A stretch of 64,000 nt of DNA, from contig JAJKFL010000006.1 of NCBI GenBank assembly GCA_021186555.1, positions 41,894,705 to 41,958,704 of the forward strand, read 5' to 3'. Positions 35,729-47,200 of the stretch are shown here, one piece after another. Numbering within the stretch: the first letter of the stretch is position 1; each line of letters begins with the position of its first letter. Origin of the DNA: Reticulitermes speratus (Eukaryota; Arthropoda; Insecta; Blattodea; Rhinotermitidae). Made by a program: the position numbers and the translations under genes. The notes under the pieces are model-generated. The model worked only from the letters and a program-made list of their open reading frames with translations. It did not search any database and was not told the origin of the DNA.

Positions 35729-37487
35729 ACCAGATACATTTACTGGCCTTGCAATAGGTTTGAAGATTATCAGAAAATCAGATGAAATCTTCTGAAACGT
35801 GTCATTCTAAGCTTTAATGTGCCACCCAGCCACATTCACATGTTACAAGACGTTAATGACCTTGTGAGGATAGCATTAAGTGTAAATAATTATACAATTC
35901 AACATTACTACTACAGATATCCAACTTTCCAGATGATCAACTGCTCATGGCACCTACTGGCCAACATCTTGCCCTTCCTCAACTCGGCACCCCACACTTT
36001 CTAACAGTGGCCCTTTTCAGGGTTCCAACATTTAGACTGCTCCCTGTCACCTCTTATCATTGTCTCTGTGGCAGATAAAGAGTATGTTAAGCAATGAACC
36101 ATCCAGACTCCACACGTTGTTACCACAATTCGAGAGATCATAACAAACAGTCCTAAGCAGTCCACAAATGGGTACTTTTGTAACTTATGCTTGAAACCAT
36201 ACTGATGAAAATCCATCCAGTGGGATCTGAGTTGTTCCATGCTGACGGACGGACATGACAAAGCTAATAGTCTCTTCTTGCAATTTTGCAAATGCGCCTA
36301 GAAAATGAACTGCCTGAGATGTGCTCAGCTATGTCTGGATGGGGAAGGAGGAGGAAGAACATCCAGCTCTACTGTAGGTGAAGGATGTTGGCCGTCATAC
36401 ATACTTGCAAACGTCACAAGTTTGCATAACAATAAATTAAAAAGAACAGAAAATGGATTGGACTCTAGTGGCATGACATTCATGCATCTCATCACCCATC
36501 AGTTGGTCCAGTAAGTCATTGGAAGGGAGACACATGGATGGAATTACCAGTGGTGATACAACAGCCTCTATATTTCCTTATGACAAAAGGAGAAAAATGG
36601 TATAAGAATTATCTGTGACATGCCTTCCTAAAAATGATATAATCTGCACCCAATGTATAATAACAATTAGTACAGAGTTTAGTAACCATTTCTTTGTAAA
36701 ATTCTCACAACTTAAATTTGTCAGATGTAATATTAAAGTTTTAAATTGTTAATTTTTATTTAAAAAATGTGAGACTCCTCACAGCTGAAACACCTACAGT
36801 CCTAACGAGGCAACTTAGTCATGTTTGTGTGTTGTCTGGCAGAGAGAAATGTTACAGGTTTCATGCATAATGCAAGAACAATGACTGTGCAACAGCACAA
36901 ATGGTTGCACACAGTCTTCTATCCGAAGAGCCTCAGATTCAATCCTGCGTAACAATGTGAGATTCATGGCAAAACAGCACTTGAGCTGTTTTCTTCTGAG
37001 TTCCTTCAGTTTCCCCACACCAGTGTCACTCTGCTTTGCCCCATACTCATCCATGACTGCCCCCCTGAAGTATTAAATAACCCCTGACCAGGCAGCAAAT
37101 TATCACAACCTCAGTCTTTAAGTTGGAGGCTTCATCACTGATGGGACATATGGCTGATCGCAGTAAGTTCTTTTTTTGTAATTAACAAAAAAAGTAAAAA
37201 ATAATCTGATATAATATGATACAAATTTCATTTCAATTCTGACAGTTTTTTTTCTTACTATTGTTAATCAACTTCATGTGTTCAGGTTTCTTAAATACCC
37301 AACAATTTAAGTTCATTATGCATTTTGGAACATTCACATAAAAGTGTTACTTAACCTTTAAATAACCAGGTTGGTATTTAAATTTTAGCACATGGTTTAT
37401 GAAAAATGTGAGTATTGTTTGAACACAAAAAACATAAAATTATGAAATAAATGGCATTTTGTTGAAAATAAAGCTAGGATTATGAAA

Positions 37488-37789
37488 TTCTGAACCACTT
37501 GTTTTTCGGACTTTGTCCATCGTCTTTAACGTGAATAAAATGTGATATAAAATGTAAAATATAAATATATAAAAATTAAAAATTCACAACATTTCGGAGA
37601 GGGGATCTTCCTCCGTCTTCAGGTGATGCCTATTCAGTTAGACCCAACTGAATAGGCATCACCTGAAGACGAAGGAAGATCCCTTCTCCGAAACGTGAAT
37701 TTTTAGAGTTTTTATATATTTATATTTTATATCACATTTTATTCACGTTAAAGGCGATGGACAAAGTCCGAATAACGAGTGGTTCAGAA
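37488..37789. mobile_element. Fold-back element with two hammerhead-like cores
   Basis: Near-perfect inverted repeat of about 150-bp arms (TTCTGAACCACTTGTTTTTC at left, complement at right). Each arm has CACCTGAAGACG...CTCCGAAA; the right copy lost two bases after GAAA. Inserted in a P2 MITE. Confidence 0.8.
37584..37626 (-). ncRNA. Hammerhead ribozyme-like motif in fold-back element
   Basis: Minus strand: UCAC (37626-37623), CUGAAGA (37622-37616), extra C, stem II GGAG/CUCC, GAAA (37595-37592), UGU, H17 = U (37588), GUGA (37587-37584). Stem I pairs fully; stem III is only about one pair, so activity is doubtful. Confidence 0.4.
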
Positions 37790-38097
37790 TATCATATACC
37801 ATCGTCAAAACCTTTTAGAATCAACTAGGATTATGAAACATGTCTTAAGAATGTAGTAAATTTCCTTGTTGCCTAACTATATAAAATGAATTGCTAGGGT
37901 GTTTTTTTTAAGTGCATTCACTTACGCGAACACAGGTTGTTTAAAGGTTAAAAATAAATATGTCTTGGTAATTCTGGCATCCCACCAGAATCCAAACATA
38001 GTTTTGGCACCAGCATAAGCATGCATAAATCATCCCACCCTCTACTCAACATTTTATCCACTTAAAACAGACTCCAATGCAGCACACAACAGTTCTA

Positions 38098-38251
38098 TCA
38101 GAACACAATTCTCCATGCAGATGGCTGGCTGCACATCTGCTCATCATCTCCACACAGCCTACTGAACGTGCGATCTGGTGGAAATCCCATAATCTCTCGC
38201 TCTTCTTGGATTCTGAAGGAGAAAGTTGACTCATATGTTCCCGAGAAGAAC
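38098..38251 (-). CDS. POFUT2: POFUT2 exon 9 (last)
   Basis: Acceptor [26 protein letters not shown], then [19 protein letters not shown] and IVF, stop TGA. Numbering assumes one missing first exon. Contains the conserved STFSFRI nucleotide-binding loop. Confidence 0.95.
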
Positions 38252-41200
38252 CTGCAGGAATATAAAAGTGGTCATAACTCAGGTGCAACATAAATCAGCT
38301 GATTATGTGTAAGACGCACCTGCCCATTGTTTGTTGTTGTGTGAGCAACTTCAAAATTTGGTCTGTATGCATGCAGACATTATAAAGTTCAATGCATATA
38401 ATAATGAATGTACAAGTATATTTTCATTATATACAGAATACTTCTATCAGCATGTTTTTTCTAAGCATAATGTACATTAAGAATATAATGACAATAAATA
38501 GTATGAAACATTCATAAGAAATGCTCAACCTAGGCAAAGGTGGCTTTAATTTTACAATATTTTTACAAAACGAAACACTCATCAGACAGTGAAAATTAAT
38601 CAGTTTATGTACGTACAGCTTGCTGATGAATGGCACAGTGGTAAGTCTGGGAAAGTGGGATCTTTTATGCAAAGCCCAACGATGTCAACATTTTTACTGT
38701 CATGGCCGAAGCGCCATCTAGTAACTGATGCAAGTTTACGAATGGAATATTCATTTCCAGAAGACTAGCATAAGAGCTCTGACACGTGTCTTCACCTCTG
38801 GTCTTCCCAGAACTGTATATTTTCCAACAGTCCCACCTTAATACTGCCAACGCTGAAGACCAAATAAAAACAATAAACAAGGAATAACCACAGACATCAG
38901 TTGTCTCGCTGAGGTGAAGGCTTAAAAAATTCACCATTTCAGAATCTTGCCTCAGTTGGTCAATGTCACTGGACATAACATTCTTTAATATAGTAACACC
39001 TCATTAATTTGCAACTCTTTACTTTAAAATACCATATAATTTGAAGTACGTCACATTATCTGGTTTTCGGCATAGGATTTCACATAATTTTTAATGAGGT
39101 GAATTCGTTATACAGTTAATTTGTAATTCATATCTATATTACAGCACCTTGATTTCAGGCATCCGCCGCGATGTTGATGAGATCTGCGCTCTTCTGGGAT
39201 ATTACGCGGCGTCGTGTGGCAATTGTTTACCGACGTTTCGGGACAACGTGTCGGTAAACAATTACCACACGATGCCACGTAATATCCCAGAAGAGCGCTA
39301 TATTACAGTACTTTTGAGTACTAAAGGTTGAATAACTGGAAATAAAGCAGAACTCCAACAGTCCACAATATGATGATCCAGCACTCCTGATAGTGTGGCA
39401 TGCAAACTGGCGAGTGCTAGTGAGCTCATGGGTAGCTACATGTTCAGTAGCCCTGGTCTATGCGAGAACACATATGGTACCTGGCGTGAGAGCAGATGAT
39501 CTGTTCAATGATGGCCACACCACCATCCTTGTACGTCTGCTTCACAACTTTTGATGGTTCATACCGCAGCACTTGGTACTCCTGTAGATGCTGCTGAAGT
39601 TCCTCAAATTCTGCAGGAATTACAAATAATGTTTATGTCTGGTAATCAAATCATGATCGTAAGCTATGAATAAAATAACATAGTAAAACCTGCTTTCAGT
39701 GGTATTCCACATTTCCATTTAACGCAAGTCCACAATCCTTGTGATCAGGTTGACAAGCACTATGTTCACACTACCTATGAACAAGATTTTATTACGTACT
39801 TTTTCGTCTCATTTACTGATGGATAAACATAATAAAAAGGATAAAAAATTACTTATAAAAACTCTGAAAAAATGTTCCATGCCATAGTAGTAAGAAGATT
39901 AACCTTTAAAACACCTGCATTCGCATGCCAACACACGTAAAAAACCCTAAAATTAATTTTTTGTATTTAGGCAACAAGGAAATTTATGCACTTTTATGCC
40001 AGGCTGCATAACCTCTGTTTTATTTTCCACAAAATGCCATTTATTTCATAATGTTATCTCTTTCTGTTCACATAATACGGTTTTCATAAACCCTGCACTA
40101 AAATTTACAAACAAACCTGGTCCAATAAAGGTCAATACAAACATTTGATTCATTGTATTGAAATGTATTATGAAAGATGCTCAGTGACCAAAGAAGCCTA
40201 GTTTTGATACTTGAAATGCAGCATTTTCACTGAAACAGGAATGTGGTCAATCCACTGTCACCCCCCCCCCCCCCCCCCCAAAACAAAAAATGTCATAACA
40301 GATTTTTAAAGGGTTTCTCCAGTGCTTTAAAATGGGCCACAATTATTGCCAGTTCCTCTAAGTTCTATGAACCTGACTGCTCATTCAATTTGATTCTAAG
40401 TAACGCCTACAGTTAATACTGCATCAAACAACCTACAGGACTAGACTAACTCCAGGCATGAGGCTACATTACCTTCCAGCAGTGCATCTGTTGCCACAAA
40501 TACAGTTGTCAACCCTAGCTGCTCAAGATGGGCTCTGATCTGCTTGGCTGCTCCTGCAATGCTTGGCACCTGCTTGGGTCTCCCCCACAGGAAGTCTTTG
40601 CGGCGCAGGTGAATGCACATGTATGGGCCACCTGACACATCTGAACAGGTCTGAAAGTTATGGCATACGTCTTGCCACCCCACTGCATACCAGATGCACC
40701 TATATTACACCCTTCCCAAAGTACGACACAACTCATCAGTCTGTTGCTACATTACTTCCTCCCACTTGTGACACTTCCAGACTTCAACTTGATAGGCATC
40801 CAGTTCAAATACTGGTCAGGTCACTAGCCATTCTGAATGAGGCTTTTCATAGTTTTCCTCAGTCTGTAGGCAAATGGGTCAGACTTTTAACTAGGTAATG
40901 ACAAGGTCTTTCCAAAATATTCACACACTCCCCATTCACACCTTCTCACGTCATTCATATCTAATCTCTGCATTTGAAACAGCACTGTTAAAATAAACTT
41001 AGAATCAATAAATCATGGTGCACTCTCCAGCACATACAGTAAAATAAATCTCAGGTAAAATTTACAGATTTAAGATCTTTGCTCTTCTGCAATGTTACAC
41101 AGTGAAAATTGGTAGTTAGTTACCGACGTTTCGGGACAACCTATCGGTCCCATCTTCAGAAGGGGCCCGATAGGTTGTCCCGAAACGTCGGCAACTAACT

Positions 41201-44200
41201 ACCAATCTACACTGCGTACTATCCCAGACGAGCGAAGATCTCATTTACAACATGGCGGAAGCAAGAAACTTACAGATTTACTTTACACATCACTTATAAC
41301 CTGTTACTATGTAACACAGTTCATCAGACAGAGATGCAAATATAAATTTCACAACTTCTGAGACGCCATTTTTTCTTTCCAACATAAATTAACTTATCAA
41401 CATCTACATTCTTTTACATCCCAGTGACTAGGAGATGGGCTGGACAACAGGATCAGGGTTACATTCCCAGCAGAGACAGAGACCTTTTCTCTCCTCTGTG
41501 GTGTCCAGACCAGCTCTTGGGCACAGCTAGCTTCGTATCCAGTGGGTACCGGGAGAAATGTGACTGAGGCATGAATGTGACCACTCACCTCTATCTACAG
41601 TGAGAGTTAAGAGTATATGGAACTACACCTCATCCCTCTTAATGGTCTCAGTCTGTGTAACTTGACAGAGTTGCTGTACTGTCACTGATGACACCCCAGC
41701 AGCTGGAATGGTATCCTAGTCATATTTTATTGCTCATGGTCTTACTGTGCTCGCAAAATGTATTCAGTTGAACAGTGTTCATTTGCAATACTTTTACAGA
41801 GTATGTGTCGTGGATTACATGTTAGTAAAAGTTTTGCAAAAAATATCACACACTAACTGTGCCACATAAAATAAAGTACAGAACAGTGGAACAATTTCAA
41901 ACAAATTTGGTGTTTGACAAAATGAGAATAAAGAAACTTGATGTTTTTTCTGAAATGAGACACGGTTTGCACTAAGCAGCATTGTAAAGAACCAAAATAT
42001 TGGATACACTGGTGTTCCTAAAATCCCATGCAGTCCATTAAGTTCTCTGCATGTCCTCAGTTAGAGTGTAGTGTGTAGTGACTGCATACAAAATCATAGG
42101 GCCCATGTTTTTCACACAAACAAATTATGATTATTTTTTTTTTTTACAGTATTACCACCGTGCATTTTTTAATCAAATAATAAAACCAACGAATGCACTA
42201 TATTGACCACTTTTATTATGGTCTATTTCCCCTCACCCTACACGTGTTTCGGAACTTTAAAGTTCCATCTTCAGGGGTTGTCTTGTGTTACCAATTATTC
42301 ACATATTAAAACAAATACACAATATGTACAATAGTCTGTTAAAGTATTAAAACCATAGGTAAATGAAGTTCAAAACTCTTTTAAAATTGTACGATATGTA
42401 CTGTAGTCTATTAGAATCTTAAAATCTCGCGTAAATGTATATTTAAAACCTGTTTTAAAAATGTATTTAAAAAATTTGTGGACTGTTCGTAATATTCACT
42501 TTTTTACGTAACTACTGGCGTAGTTTTATACAACTCCGTATTCCATTTCTTGTGTTGTGATGCTTCTGTGCTGTGTTTTCAAGCCTTGAAAACACAGCAC
42601 AGAAGCATCACAATTCTAATAGACTACAGTACATATCGTACAATTTTAAAAGAGTTTTGAACTTCATTTACCTATGGTTTTAATACTTTAACAGACTATT
42701 GTACATATTGTGTATTTGTTTTAATATGTGAATAATTGGTAACACAAGACAACCCCTGAAGATGGAACTTTAAAGTTCCGAAACACGTGTAGGGTGAGGG
42801 GAAATAGACCACAATAAAAGTGGTCAATATAGTGCATTCGTTGGTTTTATATGATTGTCATATTTAAATAATTCTGACAGCACTTGTCAGGGAACCAAGA
42901 GCACAGAAAATGTTTCATTGCTTAATGCAGGACAATGCTACAGCCCACACTCAGCATGCTCTTCCTATGGAGGTACATGAACAAGTGCCTACTACTTCGG
43001 AAGTTATTGGGAATAGCCTACCACCACACAACAACATACAAAAGTGCTCATTAAATTGTTTCTTACCTTTTCTTCTGTCCAGTCATCTGGTCTGAGAGTG
43101 CCATCTGTTTCGTCAGTAGAGTTGAGGTACTTTGTCCTAAAGTTGGAAGCCAGTTTCACAAGGGCAGAGGCAAAGCGCATGCTACGGCGAGCTTTCCAGT
43201 ACAACGCATCTCCAAATGTATCATGAAGGGCCACCTCCGCGTGGTCAAACATAACAGCCCTGCAATTTTATAGGCTATGATGTAGTATAAATGGGTTTAA
43301 AGGCATATCAGCTGCTGAGGCTCTGCATGCTTCCCTAACCGCGATTCCTAGCCTGCTGGCTACAAACCTGTGGGTTGCCGCAAGGTTATGCTAGGGGTCT
43401 GTGAATTCATACGCACAACAGGCAGTGACACGGATCTTCATTTAGCTCTGACAAAATATGCAGCATTAATAATGGGTTTTGTGTGAACAGTTGTAGATAA
43501 TTGATACTTCATCTGTGCCCCAACAGGTTTTCTTTGTGTACTTTGAAATGAACTGTGACCTGTGCTATTGCTGAGGCGCCCAACCTGGAAGGGGTTGTCT
43601 GAGTTGTTTATGCTCAGATTTCATGAGGCGTTAAATCTACCGTCTCACTGATAACATTGCTTTGGTTTTGAATGATGAAATTCTATTTAATCTTTGCTCA
43701 TTTTTAATATTCTTTATATTAAGAGGTACAAATATATTGTTACATGTCTGAGAGCAGTCACTTGGAAAGTTTTGTGACTTCAACCATTATTTGCATTTAG
43801 AGAAGTTCTTATGTACATGAAATCCAGATACTTAATTTAGCCAGTACAGGTTTTTCCCTGCCAGTAAGATATTTTGGCAGGAATCCTAAAAACAACAACT
43901 GGAATATTCCAGAACCATCTCACTCTGTTTTGCTAAATTTAACTAAATTGACATACACAGCTGATTGTGGTTAAATAAACAGGCATGTTTCGGTGACATT
44001 TTCATGTAATTAAATAAACTCCACCACCTAAATCTTCAAGAAAAGGCCATAAATGAGTTCATAGTTAAGGACATAATAAAAGCTATGATCCAGAAATTAT
44101 GCTTGTAGTCTTCTCAACTAAATCAGTCCAACTACGAACCATTTTCATGTCTGTCAGATTTGTTAATCCCATCCGAAATGTTATCACGACAGAGTAAAAA

Positions 44201-47200
44201 GTGACATATGTGAACGCTTCCAAATCCTCAAAGCACTGCCAGTCATGATGCAAATGGATTACAAACCCTTCTGTAAGTGTCCGTCCGTAATGCTGTACTC
44301 ACAGATCTGACATCAGAAGAACAAGACAGCTTAACAGAATGTTAATGTGACAATTCTTTAAAGCTAGCTTCACCTGAAAACACCTGGCTGACTGCTGGCT
44401 ACATGTCCGTTCTCAGGACAAAGAACTATATGAAAAATCTGTAATAGTGTTGTTGCTTTGAAATCTAAACACTGAAACAAGCTACAAGAGCAATCAGACC
44501 TAAGGTTAAAACTCTCTTTGCTTCAACCAGACTTGCCATTACTGCAAGCTGTAGAACAGCACTGGACACTCATTAAATAAGCCAATACAATAAATAAATC
44601 AACATATCTTGTGTAGGCTGAACAAATAATATGACACACATGTGCACACCAACACACACACACACGCACACTGTTTTCAGATCACCGAAGATGCTGTTAT
44701 GTTTAACCTTCAAATGATCTGCACTGGCATATGCAAGTGCATTTAAAAAACACCCTTAGAAATTCATTTTATGTATTTAGGCAACAAGAATACTGACTGC
44801 ATTTTTAAGACACGTCACGTAATCTCTGTTTGATTCTCCACAAAATGCCATTTATTTCATAATTTTACCATTTTCTGTTCAAATTATACATTTTCCATAA
44901 ACCATGTGCTAAAACTTACATGTCCATCCTGGTTGTTTAAAGGTTAATGACATACAAATTTATTTAAAAGTGTTACTGAATTCATGGCAGCTTTTCTTTG
45001 TTATGTGTTTTCTCAATAAATGGAGACTAATAGTGTAACTATGATCATGTGGGGGATCACAAAATTTTTTATGTTAAAAAGGGGTCTTCATTCTTGAAAA
45101 GGTTGGAACAACATTTAGACCACATATATCATTGTTGTAGATTTATGGAAGCAGGTCCCTCTTTAATAGAAAAATTCAAGGGGAGATAAAAGTTATGTAA
45201 GACAAGTGCCAATGGCTCATATAAAGCCAAAAGCATGTCAGACAAAGCCATCTGGTCAAACCCGAAGAGTACGCACCATAGCAATACAACTTAGGAAACA
45301 GCAGTATATACAGCACCATGATCCTTCAACATATCTATCGACAAGTGAAGCTATAAAAACTCTCCACCAAAACAACGTAATGAGAACAGTCCACTGATAG
45401 TGCATGATATACCGTATATTCTCGAATCTAATCCGCACCCGAATCTAATCCGCACCCAGTTTTTGGCGACTTCTTAAACGAAAAAAGTTAGTTCGCGATT
45501 CTAATCCGCACCTTTCCTTCAACCACCCCTTGCCCACGGGGCGACTGATTGAATAATATTGGATGTTACCAATGCGTTAACCTTTAGCGGCCGGACTTAT
45601 TTCTCAGCTTTGCCCTTTAAATGGAGATAAGTGGCCTACTTTACGGCACAAGCCCTGTATGATCGGGTCTGCGGTCCCCGCGTTGGCCGTTTAAACTTTT
45701 GCGCTATCGTTAGAAAAACTTTAATATTATTTTATCTGGAAGAGATAAAATGGTGGAATTACTTCCATTTTGTAGAAAATGGAACATGCTTTTAGCAGAG
45801 CACTTTAGAAATTCAGCATGTATCCTTACTGCCTAAATAAACAAAATGCAATTTCATATTCTTGTGAATTTGAATTTTATGTCGTCATTTTTGTGTAAAT
45901 AATATAATAAAATAATAGATTATTGTATTGTATTGATCTTACGTTTTTTATTAATTACGTTAATTATGTTATTGTTATATTGTACAGCAGCTCAATCATT
46001 TTTCCAAAATCCAGCTCTAGACCGCGAATCTAATCCGCATCTGATTTTTTAGCCCTCTAAAACTGTAAAAAAGGTGCGGATTAGATTCGAGAATATACGG
46101 TATATTTTACAGTTTTAATATCCATTTTATTCTTATTTTAACATACAGTGCTCCCAAGTGACAGTGTATAACTGATCGTTGCTGGTTACTTTTTAATTTG
46201 ATATACACCAAATTACGAGACTGTTCTCCTCAAAGGTTTAACTTTATTTCTCCATTATAACAATACAAACGTCAGCACAATACCATTCGACTACTCCTTT
46301 CCTTTACTGAACGCCAACTGTCGCGAGACACCTGGTCTCTTCTTCTTCCTACTATATATAGAAGAGTGGGGAGGGAGAACCGAACTGCTCCAATAATGTT
46401 CGGTTACAAGTGTAAATAGCAGGAGTGAAGGTGGTGTAACTACATGGCGTGTGCTGTTAAACGAACGCATGGACGTGTTTTTTAAAACGGCAGTTGTGTG
46501 ACCCCCCTGATGATGGCTTTCTAGAAGCCGAAACATATGTAGGGGCTTTTTAAACGATTTTAAGGAAACCTTTTATTGGTTTTTTTTAAATAAAGTGCAT
46601 TTGGTTGGTGATGAGACACTGATTTAGTGAAAATGCACGGTGAACCCAAAATAAAAAACTAAGGCATATATTATGAAGTACACCCACGGAAGGTGGGTTC
46701 CTGTGCAGCAGCCACCTTGCGAGCAATTTACTACAATCTCCTCACAATGGGGATGGTAACAATGCCTCAATAGGCACAGGGCTAATTCCACCTCCCACAG
46801 CATGTTGTCCCAGGCATGAACCCATTCTCTTTGCCATTTGGCCAAAACAGATGGAAGGACAGCCATTCTCAAAATAAAATTTAAAACAAAGATAAAAATG
46901 TACCTTGGAAAGGGGTGTCCATGGCTGTCTCACTACCACAGATATTTATACAACCTGGTATCCAAGATAAGGTCACAATGAAATGCTGTTTAAAATATGC
47001 ATGCCATCTCCTGCCAAACTCCAGTGTAAGTGGGTGCATGACATCTGGGGACTGTAAGCCTTGCACTATCCTCAGCGAACCTATACAGGAGAAACTGCCC
47101 TGGTTGAAAGACACATCATAGCCTCACAAAAGGCCATTAACTCTATGGTACAGAACTTAACTGAAAGGGTGCAGTCAGTATTCAGGATAAAATCACACCC

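Larger units (their letters stand above)
37351..37951. mobile_element. TTAA MITE family P2, split by a fold-back element
   Basis: Ends TTAACCTTTAAA and TTTAAAGGTTAA. The MITE sequence GCTAGGATTATGAAA is interrupted at about 37488 and resumes after 37825 with a duplicated ACTAGGATTATGAAA, a likely target-site duplication. Confidence 0.75.
35677..38097. other. Convergent intergenic spacer BLOC1S6 / POFUT2
   Basis: Carries a (TA)n run at 35703-35728, the P2 MITE split by a fold-back element, and otherwise nothing I recognise between 35730 and 37350. Confidence 0.7.
42180..42850. mobile_element. 671-bp fold-back element with two divergent hammerhead-like motifs
   Basis: Outer arms 42180-42419 and 42613-42850 are near-perfect complements. 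A second inverted repeat (42555-42583 / 42585-42613, TGTGATGCTTCTGTGCTGTG) forms the hinge. The left side has an extra 135 bp (42420-42554). Each outer arm carries a complete hammerhead-like motif pointing outward. No ORF. Resembles inverted terminal repeats of Penelope-like elements; inference. Confidence 0.85.

Noticed and set aside
43978..44010. CATGTTTCGGTGACATTTTCATG as a hammerhead
   Set aside because: GAAAC and a short stem exist on the minus strand but the CTGANGA core is absent.
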